Positions 46,751-55,194 of a stretch of 64,000 bases of DNA are shown here, piece by piece. The translations under genes and the position numbers were made by a program. Source of the stretch: UBA1794 sp031552405 (lineage in GTDB: Bacteria > Bacteroidota > Bacteroidia > Bacteroidales > Bacteroidaceae); NCBI GenBank assembly GCA_031552405.1, contig JAVBMN010000023.1, positions 1-64,000 of the forward strand, read 5' to 3'. The notes under the pieces were generated by a model, which was given only the letters and a program-made list of their open reading frames with translations, was not told the origin of the DNA and searched no databases. The stretch's first letter is position 1; each line of letters begins with the position of its first letter.

Positions 46751-46817
46751 CAGCGTTTTCATCGAATTTTTCTATGTGCAACGACATATCCCTTCGGCGG
46801 GTGGATTCAATCCGCCC

Positions 46818-47657
46818 CTACTTAAAATCCAGTACCACTACCTCTGAGGGAGCACAAAAACGCATCTTTTTGCGGGAAGTACCCAAGCCATTGGTGATAA
46901 GGAGGGGGACGTGCTGCGAGGTTTCTTTCAGGCCGGTACGAAACCGCTGACCATAGTGCGAGGGAATCTTCGGAGCATATGTACCAAGAAGGGTAACTTG
47001 TCCACCATGGGTATGCCCGGCCAAAGCAAGATCGGCACGTGAATTGTCCGTATCCTCCGCGTAATCCGGAGTGTGAACAAGCAAGATTGCATAAGCCGCC
47101 GAGTCAAGTTGCTGCACAGGAGAATCGCCGTTTCGTTTCAGATCAAAGGGATTACGTACTCCTGCGACGTAAATGTGCGAACTATCCCTTTCCACCGATA
47201 ACACTTCGTGCTCCAGGGGGTGCATGCCTCGCAGGAGCATGGCTTCTACAATGGTATCATGGCAACGCTCATAGTCATTGTTCCCCATTACTCCGGCAAT
47301 GCCATAAGGAGGGTGTACAGTAGCGATGGAATCGAACAATTCGGCCACATATTCACACCCCTCCTGGTAATCGCCGCCCATAAGCAGGAGGTCGGGCTGC
47401 AAAGCACGCAGCAGGCGCGCGAGGGAAGCAAGCCCTTTCTCACGGAACTTGCTTTTGTAATGGAGATCGGAAATAAAGGCAATCCGGAATCCATGAAAGG
47501 CAGCAGGTATATCCGGATGCTCCACATCATACGCACGAATGCGCGAAATGCCGGGATGCGAACAAGGAGATTTCATCTTCTTCCGTTCGATGGATTGGGA
47601 GAAAACAAAACCCGTAACGCATAAAAAGAATAAAAAAAACAGGACGGTGCGACTCAT
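46818..47657 (-). CDS. Exported/membrane-anchored metallophosphoesterase, YkuE-like
   Basis: 279 residues from the ATG at 47657; longer in-frame starts would run through the promoter and into menA. An N-terminal hydrophobic segment (TVLFFLFFLCVTGFVFS) is a signal peptide or anchor. The calcineurin-like metal-site motifs are all present: ISDLHYKS, GGDYQEG, GNNDY, LVHTPDY and GHTHGGQ. The family includes lipid and nucleotide phosphohydrolases; the substrate is unknown. It has its own promoter, divergent from and nearly overlapping that of menA. Confidence 0.85.
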   Translation of the reverse strand: MSRTVLFFLFFLCVTGFVFSQSIERKKMKSPCSHPGISRIRAYDVEHPDIPAAFHGFRIAFISDLHYKSKFREKGLASLARLLRALQPDLLLMGGDYQEGCEYVAELFDSIATVHPPYGIAGVMGNNDYERCHDTIVEAMLLRGMHPLEHEVLSVERDSSHIYVAGVRNPFDLKRNGDSPVQQLDSAAYAILLVHTPDYAEDTDNSRADLALAGHTHGGQVTLLGTYAPKIPSHYGQRFRTGLKETSQHVPLLITNGLGTSRKKMRFCAPSEVVVLDFK

Positions 47658-47688
47658 AAAGCATTGCCTTTTCGGTGAAACTTCACTG

Positions 47689-47696
47689 CAAATGTA
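47689..47696 (-). promoter_or_regulatory. -7 element TACATTTG for the metallophosphoesterase
   Basis: The plus-strand CAAATGTA gives an exact TAnnTTTG, 32 bp before the ATG at 47657. Confidence 0.6.
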
Positions 47697-47708
47697 AGAA
47701 AAAAGAAG

Positions 47709-47716
47709 TACCTTTG
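47709..47716 (+). promoter_or_regulatory. -7 element TACCTTTG for menA
   Basis: An exact TAnnTTTG 34 bp before the menA ATG. Its -33 region would coincide with the -7 box of the divergent phosphoesterase promoter. Confidence 0.65.
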
Positions 47717-47749
47717 TTTCTATAATTATCATATTCTTACCCGCATACA

Positions 47750-48652
47750 ATGACTCACAGTGCAATACGCCCCAATTCACCGAAGGCCTGGATGCTGGCG
47801 GCACGCCCTAAGACACTGCCCGCTGCAGCAGCTCCCGTACTCATCGGTACAGGTCTTATCTGTATGGATCCAGGCACATCGCTGCAATGGCAACCTACAG
47901 TGATCTGCTTTCTCTTTGCTTTCCTGATGCAGATTGCATCCAACTTTATCAACGATCTTTTCGACTTTCTGAAGGGTAGCGACCGCGAGGATCGCTTAGG
48001 TCCGAAGCGCGCCACTGCCGAAGGATGGATCACTCCGAGATCGATGAAATGGGGAATTTTCATCACACTGGTATTGGCCTGCCTTACCGGGAGTCTGGCA
48101 TTGTTCTATGCCGGATGGGTACTTATCCTAGTGGGCGCGGTATGCGTATTGTTTGCTTTCTTCTATACCACAGGGCCTTACCCGCTGTCCTACCATGGAT
48201 GGGGCGATGTGCTGGTTGTTCTATTCTTTGGCTTTGTACCGGTGGGGGGCACGTACTGGATACAGGCACACCAATGGACAACTGAGGTGACACTGGCTTC
48301 GCTCATCTGCGGACTGGTGGTAGACACATTACTGGTATTAAACAACTATCGCGACCGGGCGCAAGACCAGATAAGCGGTAAGAAGACCCTTATAGTGCGT
48401 TTCGGCGAGCCCTTCGGCCGATACCTATATTTATTTATGGGGTTGCTCCCGACATGGATGTGTCTGGGCTTCCTCATGGAGGGACATCTGTATGCAGCAC
48501 TCCTTCCGCAGCTATACCTGCTGATACACATACCCACCTGGAAAAAAATGGCTTCCACCCGCAGCGGATGGAAGCTCAATGAGATATTGGCGCTTACGGG
48601 GCGTAATATCTTCCTGTTTGCCTTGCTCCTTTTTATAGGAATGATGCTTTAG
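47750..48652 (+). CDS. menA: 1,4-dihydroxy-2-naphthoate polyprenyltransferase
   Basis: 300 residues, UbiA family, with about eight or nine transmembrane helices. The two Asp-rich motifs are visible: NDLFDFLKGSDREDRLG near residues 69-85 and NNYRDRAQDQISGKK near residue 200. RPKTLPAAAAPVLIG at the N-terminus is typical of MenA. It attaches the polyprenyl tail to DHNA in menaquinone synthesis at the inner membrane, supporting fumarate respiration. No other men genes are nearby. It converges with the nitroreductase (5-bp gap). Confidence 0.92.
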   Translation: MTHSAIRPNSPKAWMLAARPKTLPAAAAPVLIGTGLICMDPGTSLQWQPTVICFLFAFLMQIASNFINDLFDFLKGSDREDRLGPKRATAEGWITPRSMKWGIFITLVLACLTGSLALFYAGWVLILVGAVCVLFAFFYTTGPYPLSYHGWGDVLVVLFFGFVPVGGTYWIQAHQWTTEVTLASLICGLVVDTLLVLNNYRDRAQDQISGKKTLIVRFGEPFGRYLYLFMGLLPTWMCLGFLMEGHLYAALLPQLYLLIHIPTWKKMASTRSGWKLNEILALTGRNIFLFALLLFIGMML

Positions 48653-48657
48653 AGATC

Positions 48658-49260
48658 TTATTCAAATCGCAAAACACGCGTTTCCAACGGAGAAAACTCC
48701 TTTTTCATCGGCTCGCCCACAGGTACTCCGAAGGGCATCTGGGCTATCAGACTCCAAGAAGCGGAAAGATTCCACTCCGCACGTACCTCTTCTGCAATCA
48801 GCTCGTTGTAATGCTGAAGCGAGGCGCCAAAACCAGCGTCTTCCAACATCGTCCAGATAGTAAACTGATGCATGGCCGAGGTATGCTGTGACCACACCGG
48901 GAAGTTGTCTTTGTAAGTAGGAAAGGAAGCCTGCAGATGCTCTACCACCGCCTGCTCTTCGAAAAACAGAAGAGTGCCATATCCGCTCTTGAAACAGTTG
49001 TCAATCTTACCCTGTGTTTCACCAAAAGCCTCGGCCGGAACGATTTTACGAAGCGCGTCCAATGCAATATCCCACAGCTTGCGGTGATTATCACCCAGCA
49101 GGATTACCACACGGGCCGACTGCGAGTTGAAGGCCGAAGGCACGTTCAATACGGCAAATTCCACTAATTCCTTGATTTCATCATTAGACAAGGGCGACGC
49201 ATTACTCAAGTCATAACGCGTACGGCGGTTCAGTACCGCTTCTTTAAAATTTCGCTTCAT
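48658..49260 (-). CDS. Nitroreductase family protein
   Basis: 200 residues from the ATG at 49260; an ATG four codons upstream is an alternative. FMN-binding marks include RRTRYDL at the N-terminus, VPSAFNSQSARVVIL, and GFGASLQHYNEL with MPFGVPVGEP toward the C-terminus, as in the short HBN1-type/oxygen-insensitive nitroreductases. It probably reduces nitro compounds or quinones with NAD(P)H in the cytosol. The upstream 200 bp contains a phased AGGCCTG array. Confidence 0.88.
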   Translation of the reverse strand: MKRNFKEAVLNRRTRYDLSNASPLSNDEIKELVEFAVLNVPSAFNSQSARVVILLGDNHRKLWDIALDALRKIVPAEAFGETQGKIDNCFKSGYGTLLFFEEQAVVEHLQASFPTYKDNFPVWSQHTSAMHQFTIWTMLEDAGFGASLQHYNELIAEEVRAEWNLSASWSLIAQMPFGVPVGEPMKKEFSPLETRVLRFE

Positions 49261-49360
49261 CCTAATTTGCATTTTATGCCTTCCGGCTGATTATTTTCTA
49301 ACTATAAACATCCGGAGGTCACACATTGTTCGGTCACATCCGCTGAATAAGTTACAAAAA

Positions 49361-49443
49361 ACGCAGGCCTGCAATGGAGGAAGCGCAGGCCTGAGTTTTC
49401 AAAACGCAGGCCTGAAGTTGCGAAACTCCAGGCCTGTGTTTTT
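49361..49443. repeat. Phased AGGCCTG palindrome array (copy 2)
   Basis: Four exact AGGCCTG heptamers start at 49365, 49387, 49408 and 49430 (spacings 22, 21, 22), each preceded by C or CGC and separated by T/A-rich linkers. Because CAGGCCTG is self-complementary, neighbouring units can pair. The last two, with their AAAAC/GTTTT flanks, form a stem of about 14 bp followed by T6. It lies just beyond the stop of the epimerase gene and may terminate it. Confidence 0.8.
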
Positions 49444-49459
49444 TAGGGAAGACGTAGTG

Positions 49460-50635
49460 CTATTTTTTCGTTACGCCAATACCGGGAAGATCAGAAAGGG
49501 TAAGACGACCACCTACTACCTTTACACCTTCAAAAAGATCGTTGGAAATGAGCAAATTGCCATCCAGATCGGCAAAATCCACAGCCGGACTAAGCTGGGC
49601 GGCCGCACTGATGGCGCAGGATGTCTCAGTCATACACCCCAACATGACTTTCATATCGAGCGCGCGGGCAAGGGTCAGCATTTTCCAAGCTTCCCGCATA
49701 CCGGTACATTTCATCAGCTTGATATTGATACCCGTGAAAGCACCGGCTATTTTCTTGATATCGCTAAGTCTTTTCATGGACTCATCGGCAAAAATGGGCA
49801 GAGGGCTGTGCTGCGTAACCCAGGCAATGTCATCCAGCTGTTCCTTAGGCATGGGCTGCTCTATCATGACGATACCCTGCTCTTTGAGCCAGTGAATCAT
49901 ATCGAGCGCGTAGGCGCGATCCTTCCATCCCTGATTAGCGTCCACTGCAATGGGCAGCTTGCTGGCGCTACGGACAGACTGGATCATCTCCTTGTCATTG
50001 CTACCGCCCAGCTTTACTTTAAGGATATTAAACTGCCCGGCCACTTCGAGAGTTTTTTCCTTTACCACCTCCGGAGTATCAATACCGATAGTATAGGTGG
50101 TGGAAGGAGCCTTAGCAGGGTCAAGACCCCAGATCTTGTACCAAGGAGCTCCGAGGAGTTTTCCCGTCAGGTCATGGAGGGCAATATCAATAGCAGCCTT
50201 GGCGGCGGTATTGTCCGGAGCAATTCCATCGACATACGCCAGGATGTCTTCCAGGCGAAAAGGGTCGTTGAATTGGGACAAATTGACGTTTTGCAGGAAG
50301 CGGGTAACAGACTCAATACTCTCACCCAGATAGGGAGGCATGGAGGCCTCGCCGTAACCGGTCACTCCTTCGTAGTCGATCTCCACCAACACATCCGGCG
50401 TACTGGTGCGCGAGTTAGTGGCTACGGTGAATACATGCTTTAGCTGCAAAGGATAGGGGCGAAAGCGGAGCACGAGGCCTTTCCCCGAACTCAAATTGGG
50501 ACGAACAGGAGCAGTAGGTATGCTATGCTTAGCCATAGCATGCAAATCCGCCGTATTCATCGAAGCACCGGCAGCAAACAAGGCAGCTGTTTTTAGGAAA
50601 TCTCTACGTGAGTGGGACATATCTTTATTCTTCAA
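49460..50635 (-). CDS. Dipeptide epimerase (L-Ala-D/L-Glu epimerase-like, enolase superfamily), exported
   Basis: 391 residues. The N-terminus SRRDFLKTAALFAAGASM is a Tat-like signal. The enolase-superfamily catalytic set of the muconate-lactonising/AEE branch is present: KxK (ILKVKLGG), metal ligands in AVDANQGW, IEQP and FADES, and a second lysine in INIKLMKC. Such enzymes racemise the Glu of L-Ala-D-Glu, or related dipeptides, from peptidoglycan; a B. thetaiotaomicron homologue is structurally known as a dipeptide epimerase. The start at 50635 overlaps the NlpC/P60 stop by 11 bp; Met6 (50620) is an alternative. The NlpC/P60 partner supplies the substrate. Confidence 0.88.
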   Translation of the reverse strand: MKNKDMSHSRRDFLKTAALFAAGASMNTADLHAMAKHSIPTAPVRPNLSSGKGLVLRFRPYPLQLKHVFTVATNSRTSTPDVLVEIDYEGVTGYGEASMPPYLGESIESVTRFLQNVNLSQFNDPFRLEDILAYVDGIAPDNTAAKAAIDIALHDLTGKLLGAPWYKIWGLDPAKAPSTTYTIGIDTPEVVKEKTLEVAGQFNILKVKLGGSNDKEMIQSVRSASKLPIAVDANQGWKDRAYALDMIHWLKEQGIVMIEQPMPKEQLDDIAWVTQHSPLPIFADESMKRLSDIKKIAGAFTGINIKLMKCTGMREAWKMLTLARALDMKVMLGCMTETSCAISAAAQLSPAVDFADLDGNLLISNDLFEGVKVVGGRLTLSDLPGIGVTKK

Positions 50636-51635
50636 ATTGGTTTAAGTAAAAGGGCATTTCTCCGATGAAAGGGGCATTTATCACACCTTCCCCATCGCAA
50701 ATACGGGCAGCACCCAGCAGGCGGTTGTGGTTGAAGGCATCGTATTCCTTTGCCGAAGGATTAAAACTGCTGATGTGCACATACCCTTGCGAATGAATAA
50801 AACGACCATCACCCAGATAGACCCCGATGTGTGTGACCCGCTCCCGGCCCTGTTCGGAGGCTTTGGTACCAAAAAACACCAGATCGCCGGGCTTTAGGAC
50901 ATCGTAGCCCGAGGAACAGTCGATACGCTCTCCTACCCGGGCCTGCTGGGAGGAGTTACGGGGCAGGTACTTACCGTTCAATTGGGCAGCAAGCTGTACC
51001 AGACCGCTACAATCCACACCCTTGGCAGATGTTCCGGCCCAGAGATAGGGAATGCCGGTCAGCGAAAGCACCGTTTCCATCAGGGCTTTTACAGTAGGCG
51101 TACGGGAAGATTTCCATTTCTCATACACCATTGCATCCCGTTTCGGGAGAAAACCTTCGCGGCCATCGGGGTATACCACCTGGTAATAATCCGCCGTTTC
51201 ACCGGCAAGGCGGAGCATGCAACCACTCACCATATCGCTCACCGGGACAGAAGTGGCTACCGGAAGAGAATATACCCAAGCCGTATGAGAGGTCACTACC
51301 ACCCGCGGGCCGGTAAGCCACTGCTGCATCTGCACGCTATCCATAGGCACCACCACAGAGCGATGTACCCAGGACACGTATCCGCCAGACACCTCGACTT
51401 TATACCACCGCGATTTAGACAGAATCCTAACCGGAGCACCAAGCAATGCCTGCGTTTCCATGGCCGACTCAAAATCGCCCTTCGCATGGATATTACACAC
51501 CGACACATTGACTACTGCGCGCATCATACATGCCGTATCACCGTACTGCGTAGCAGCAGCCACAGCCATCGTTACACAAAGCATCAGGAAGGTGACCGTC
51601 GGGCGCAACATCCAAAGAGATTTATCTACTTTCAT
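50625..51635 (-). CDS. NlpC/P60 (C40) dipeptidyl peptidase with SH3 domains
   Basis: 336 residues with a signal peptide (residues 1-29). Two SH3b-like domains (about 40-165) precede the catalytic NlpC/P60 domain. The triad is C209 (KGVDCSGL), H269 (VTHIGVYLGDGRF) and H281 (FIHSQG). This layout matches YkfC-type gamma-D-Glu-diaminopimelate peptidases that release L-Ala-D-Glu from muropeptides. The gene overlaps the dipeptide epimerase, so the two steps are translationally linked. Confidence 0.9.
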   Translation of the reverse strand: MKVDKSLWMLRPTVTFLMLCVTMAVAAATQYGDTACMMRAVVNVSVCNIHAKGDFESAMETQALLGAPVRILSKSRWYKVEVSGGYVSWVHRSVVVPMDSVQMQQWLTGPRVVVTSHTAWVYSLPVATSVPVSDMVSGCMLRLAGETADYYQVVYPDGREGFLPKRDAMVYEKWKSSRTPTVKALMETVLSLTGIPYLWAGTSAKGVDCSGLVQLAAQLNGKYLPRNSSQQARVGERIDCSSGYDVLKPGDLVFFGTKASEQGRERVTHIGVYLGDGRFIHSQGYVHISSFNPSAKEYDAFNHNRLLGAARICDGEGVINAPFIGEMPFYLNQFEE

Positions 51636-51679
51636 CTATTCTATTTATTTCTTTCGCTATTTAGCATGCAAATATGAAA

Positions 51680-51706
51680 AAAGTTCCTGCACCCTGCAAG
51701 AACTTT
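51680..51706 (-). terminator. Rho-independent terminator of the efflux operon
   Basis: AAAGTTCCTGCA (51680-51691) pairs with 51695-51706 (one G-U pair on the minus-strand RNA), followed by a T-run on that strand. It lies after the PII-like gene. Confidence 0.85.
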
Positions 51707-51741
51707 CCTCTATTTTCACACATTCACCTGCATTATTCAGG

Positions 51742-52035
51742 CTAAATGGTCTTTTCTATATTCCACACAAAGGCACGCAACCCCAGGCGCTCCGTAGCCT
51801 GATCCATTTCGCGGAGCCTGTCCAGCACAGGATCTACCTTTTCATCGGGCACCACAGCCATTACGGCCGAACACATAGACGGCCAGGCATGTGTGCCGTA
51901 ATGTGGCTCACCCGTCTTGCTACCCCTGCCCTGCACATCCTCCCAATGGGTGAAACCGCGGCAGTTACTTTTCTCCAGAATTGCGATCACGCGTTCGTAG
52001 TACGCCTGATCAAAGGTTATTAAGATCGATTTCAT
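51742..52035 (-). CDS. PII-like small protein associated with the RND pump
   Basis: 97 residues, a single ferredoxin-like alpha/beta domain reminiscent of P-II signal proteins: MKSILITFDQAYYERVIAIL then CRGFTHWEDVQGRG and a C-terminal strand AFVWNIEKTI. No signal peptide, so cytosolic. It begins 3 bp after the RND gene. Small proteins of this type are recurrent partners of Bacteroidetes RND operons (I recall the name PG0541-family transporter-associated protein but cannot verify it). A regulatory role on the pump is inferred only. Confidence 0.7.
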   Translation of the reverse strand: MKSILITFDQAYYERVIAILEKSNCRGFTHWEDVQGRGSKTGEPHYGTHAWPSMCSAVMAVVPDEKVDPVLDRLREMDQATERLGLRAFVWNIEKTI

Positions 52036-52038
52036 CGC

Positions 52039-55000
52039 TTATTCTTTATTGGCTAATTGTTTTCTATGTTTCCGGCGCTTGCGGCGTACTCCCACTCCGG
52101 CAAAAGAACAGTAAAGTACCGGGATGAACAACAGGGTCATGGTGGTAGAAACCGCCAATCCACCGATTACAGTCAATCCCATCGGCTTCCAGATCTCCGA
52201 GCCCTGTCCGCCCGACACTGCAAGCGGCAACATACCCAGAATGGTAGTCATGGTAGTCATCACTACCGGTCGTAAACGCGAACGAGCTGCCGTAACCACC
52301 GCCGGAATAATACCCTGACCACGTTCACGGCACAGGTTGATAAAGTCTACCAACACGATACCGTTCTTCACCACAATACCGATCAGCATAATCATACCAA
52401 TACCGCTCATCAGGTTGATGGTGTTCCCCGTCAGCCAGAGGAAGAGCCATACTCCCGAGAAAGAGAAGGGAAGAGAAAACATGATGATGAAAGGATATGT
52501 TAACGACTCAAACTCTGCCGCCATCACGATGAATACGAGCAAAACGATAAGAATACCGAGCAGCATAAGATCGCTGAACGACTCTTGCTGGTCCTCATAC
52601 GTACCGCTGAACTGCACGTCCACCCCAGAGGGTACATTCACTTCCTTCATTACCTTCTTGGCGGCATCCACCACTTTATCCATCGAAGTTCCGGAGATTA
52701 CCGCAGTCACCGTATTCACACGCGTACGGTCCTTACGTTCAATGGTAGGAGGCATCAACTCCTCTATCACTCGTCCCACATCGCGCAGACGAACCGACTG
52801 CCCCTTGGAATTATACAGCAAGATGTTTTCTATTGACTCAAGTGACTGTCGGGCAGCAGGGGTATAGGTTACACGAATGTCGTACTCCTCTCCTTCCTCG
52901 CGGTACCTGGAGGCAATGCTTCCGTTGATGCGGTTACGGGCATAATTGGCCGCTTCACTCAGGGAAAGTCCATGCAAGGCCAACTTTTCCCGGTCGAATA
53001 CAATGTGAAACTCCGGCTGGTAATCGCCACGGCTTATGGACACATCCGCACAACCGGGAATCTTACTCATACGACTTTGGAGCTCTTTGGCTACTTTGTC
53101 TGTCTCGGCAAAATCATAGCCGTACACCTCCAAGTCGAGCGTGGATTCGCCGCTCATCGAGCTTCCTTCGCCACCGCCGATGTTTACCTTAAATTTCTTC
53201 AGATCAGGTATATTACCCAAATCCTGACGCATCCCATTACAGATTTCCACAATACCCCGCTCTCTTTTTGTCATAGGCGACAGGCGAATATTGTAGCTGA
53301 CTATATAAGATCCGTTGTTCTGCAACGATGACCACGCATCGTCCGTATCAGCCTGTCCCACAGAGAAGTTTATACATTCTATCTCTGGATACTTTTTCTT
53401 CCAGTCCTCTACCACTTCCAGTGCAATCTTCCGTGAGATCTCTGTACGGGTTCCGATAGGAAGCTCAAAGACCGCCCCGATAAATCCGTCGTCGCTGATG
53501 GGCACATACTCTGTTCCCACCCGCGTGGATATAAATACTGTAATGAAGAAAAATAGTATGGAGCCAAGTATCACTTTGACCCGATGGCGTACAAAGCGAT
53601 TGACAAGGTTGGCATAACCCGTATCAAACTTAGCAAGGAACACTTCAATGGGATGATACAAGAGGTTGAAGAACTTGCTACGCTTCGGGTTGAGTCGCAG
53701 CATGACCGAACACATCATAGGCGTAAGCGTCACCGCACAGATCAACGAGATTAACATGATGATACACACCATCCAACCCAGCTCGCGGAACAATACTCCC
53801 GCCATACCCGTAACCAGCGTAAGAGGGAAGAACACGGCAAAAAGAGTCAAGGTAGATGCTACTACAGATACAGCCATTTCATTCGTACCATGAACGGCCG
53901 CCTCTTTCGGCTCGGATCCCCGCTCAATATGGTTCGTAATATTCTCCAGCACCACAATGGCGTCATCCACCACCAAACCAATGGCGATACTAAGCGAAGA
54001 CAGAGAAATAATGTTCAGCGAACTACCCGTCACAGCCAAGTAAATGAACGAGGCCACCAGTGAAAGAGGAATCGTAATCAAGATAATGACACACGAACGC
54101 CAACGCCCTAAGAACACAAACACCACAAGCGCCACAAAGATCAGGGCATCGCGGATGGTATTGCCCAAAGAATCGATTGTGTACCTGATATTCTCTGAAG
54201 TATCTATAATCACACCAAGCTCCACATCGCGGGGGAGGGATTTCTGGAGTTCGGGCATGATATTGTGCACCTTGTCGGCAATCTCTACAGAATTGGCACC
54301 CGACTGCTTCTGAATGACTATCATCGCACCTTGGGCGCCGTCATTATAAGCTTCCTGAGCACGTTCCTGCACCGAGTCCTCTACCCGGGCTACATCCCTC
54401 AGGTAGATTATACGCCCGCCATAGTTGCCTACAATAATATTGTTTAATTGGGTAGCATCAGAGAACTCACCTTGCACACGCAGGGGGTAGGTATCCGAAC
54501 CAATGTCTATATTACCACCCGGTACATTGCGGTTCTCCGCCCCAATCTTGGCAGAAATGGCCTCAATGGTAAGGTTATAGCTTTCCAGTTTATTGGGATC
54601 ACAATAAACATGTATCTCACGTTGCGGCGCTCCGACAATGGACACTGTACCCACACCACTTACACGCGCCAGTGGGTTGGCTACCCCTTCATCGAGTATC
54701 TTATACAGCGCCGGAAGACTGGCACCAGCCTTCACCGAAAGCACCACAATGGGGATCATATCCGCGCTAAACTTGAAGATAATGGGATTACCCACCTCGT
54801 CGGGAAGGGCGGACTCCACCAGGTCCAACTTGTCGCGCACATCATTGGTGAGTACGTCAATATCGTATCCGTATTCAAACTCCAAGGTGATTACAGAAAT
54901 ATTCTCCTTGGATTTCGAGGTGATATGCTTTAGATGACTCACGGTATTGAGCACATTCTCCAACGGACGGGTTACATTGTTTTCTATATCACTGGCGCTG

Positions 55001-55161
55001 GCTCCATCATAGGAAGTCATTACCATGATCGTGTTTGTTTCGATGTCCGGGAAAAGGTCGATCGGCAGTTTCTGCAAGGAATACAAACCGAAGACCATCA
55101 CCGCCACGAAGCAAAGCGAAGTCATAATAGGTCGCTTGACCGCTCCTTTGTATAAACTCAT
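52039..55161 (-). CDS. RND efflux transporter, inner-membrane pump (AcrB/HAE1-like)
   Basis: 1040 residues with the RND pattern of two large periplasmic loops and 12 transmembrane helices. The proton-relay Asp pair D399-D400 is in IGLVVDDAIVVLENI. The N-terminus (KRPIMTSLCFVAVMVFGLYS, PIDLFPDIETN) and the second half (MLIGIVVKNGIVLVDF) match the drug-exporting HAE1 branch more than the metal-exporting CzcA branch, which would be expected to show a DFGxxxD motif at the relay. With the adaptor and TolC protein it forms a tripartite drug/solute exporter. Confidence 0.92.
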   Translation of the reverse strand: MSLYKGAVKRPIMTSLCFVAVMVFGLYSLQKLPIDLFPDIETNTIMVMTSYDGASASDIENNVTRPLENVLNTVSHLKHITSKSKENISVITLEFEYGYDIDVLTNDVRDKLDLVESALPDEVGNPIIFKFSADMIPIVVLSVKAGASLPALYKILDEGVANPLARVSGVGTVSIVGAPQREIHVYCDPNKLESYNLTIEAISAKIGAENRNVPGGNIDIGSDTYPLRVQGEFSDATQLNNIIVGNYGGRIIYLRDVARVEDSVQERAQEAYNDGAQGAMIVIQKQSGANSVEIADKVHNIMPELQKSLPRDVELGVIIDTSENIRYTIDSLGNTIRDALIFVALVVFVFLGRWRSCVIILITIPLSLVASFIYLAVTGSSLNIISLSSLSIAIGLVVDDAIVVLENITNHIERGSEPKEAAVHGTNEMAVSVVASTLTLFAVFFPLTLVTGMAGVLFRELGWMVCIIMLISLICAVTLTPMMCSVMLRLNPKRSKFFNLLYHPIEVFLAKFDTGYANLVNRFVRHRVKVILGSILFFFITVFISTRVGTEYVPISDDGFIGAVFELPIGTRTEISRKIALEVVEDWKKKYPEIECINFSVGQADTDDAWSSLQNNGSYIVSYNIRLSPMTKRERGIVEICNGMRQDLGNIPDLKKFKVNIGGGEGSSMSGESTLDLEVYGYDFAETDKVAKELQSRMSKIPGCADVSISRGDYQPEFHIVFDREKLALHGLSLSEAANYARNRINGSIASRYREEGEEYDIRVTYTPAARQSLESIENILLYNSKGQSVRLRDVGRVIEELMPPTIERKDRTRVNTVTAVISGTSMDKVVDAAKKVMKEVNVPSGVDVQFSGTYEDQQESFSDLMLLGILIVLLVFIVMAAEFESLTYPFIIMFSLPFSFSGVWLFLWLTGNTINLMSGIGMIMLIGIVVKNGIVLVDFINLCRERGQGIIPAVVTAARSRLRPVVMTTMTTILGMLPLAVSGGQGSEIWKPMGLTVIGGLAVSTTMTLLFIPVLYCSFAGVGVRRKRRKHRKQLANKE

Positions 55162-55194
55162 ACTTAATACTGTTTTAAAACGGTTGCCACTACA

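Noticed and set aside
47658..47804. 49-residue N-terminal extension of the metallophosphoesterase
   Set aside because: It would cover the promoters of both divergent genes and overlap menA; Met at 47657 begins a signal peptide.
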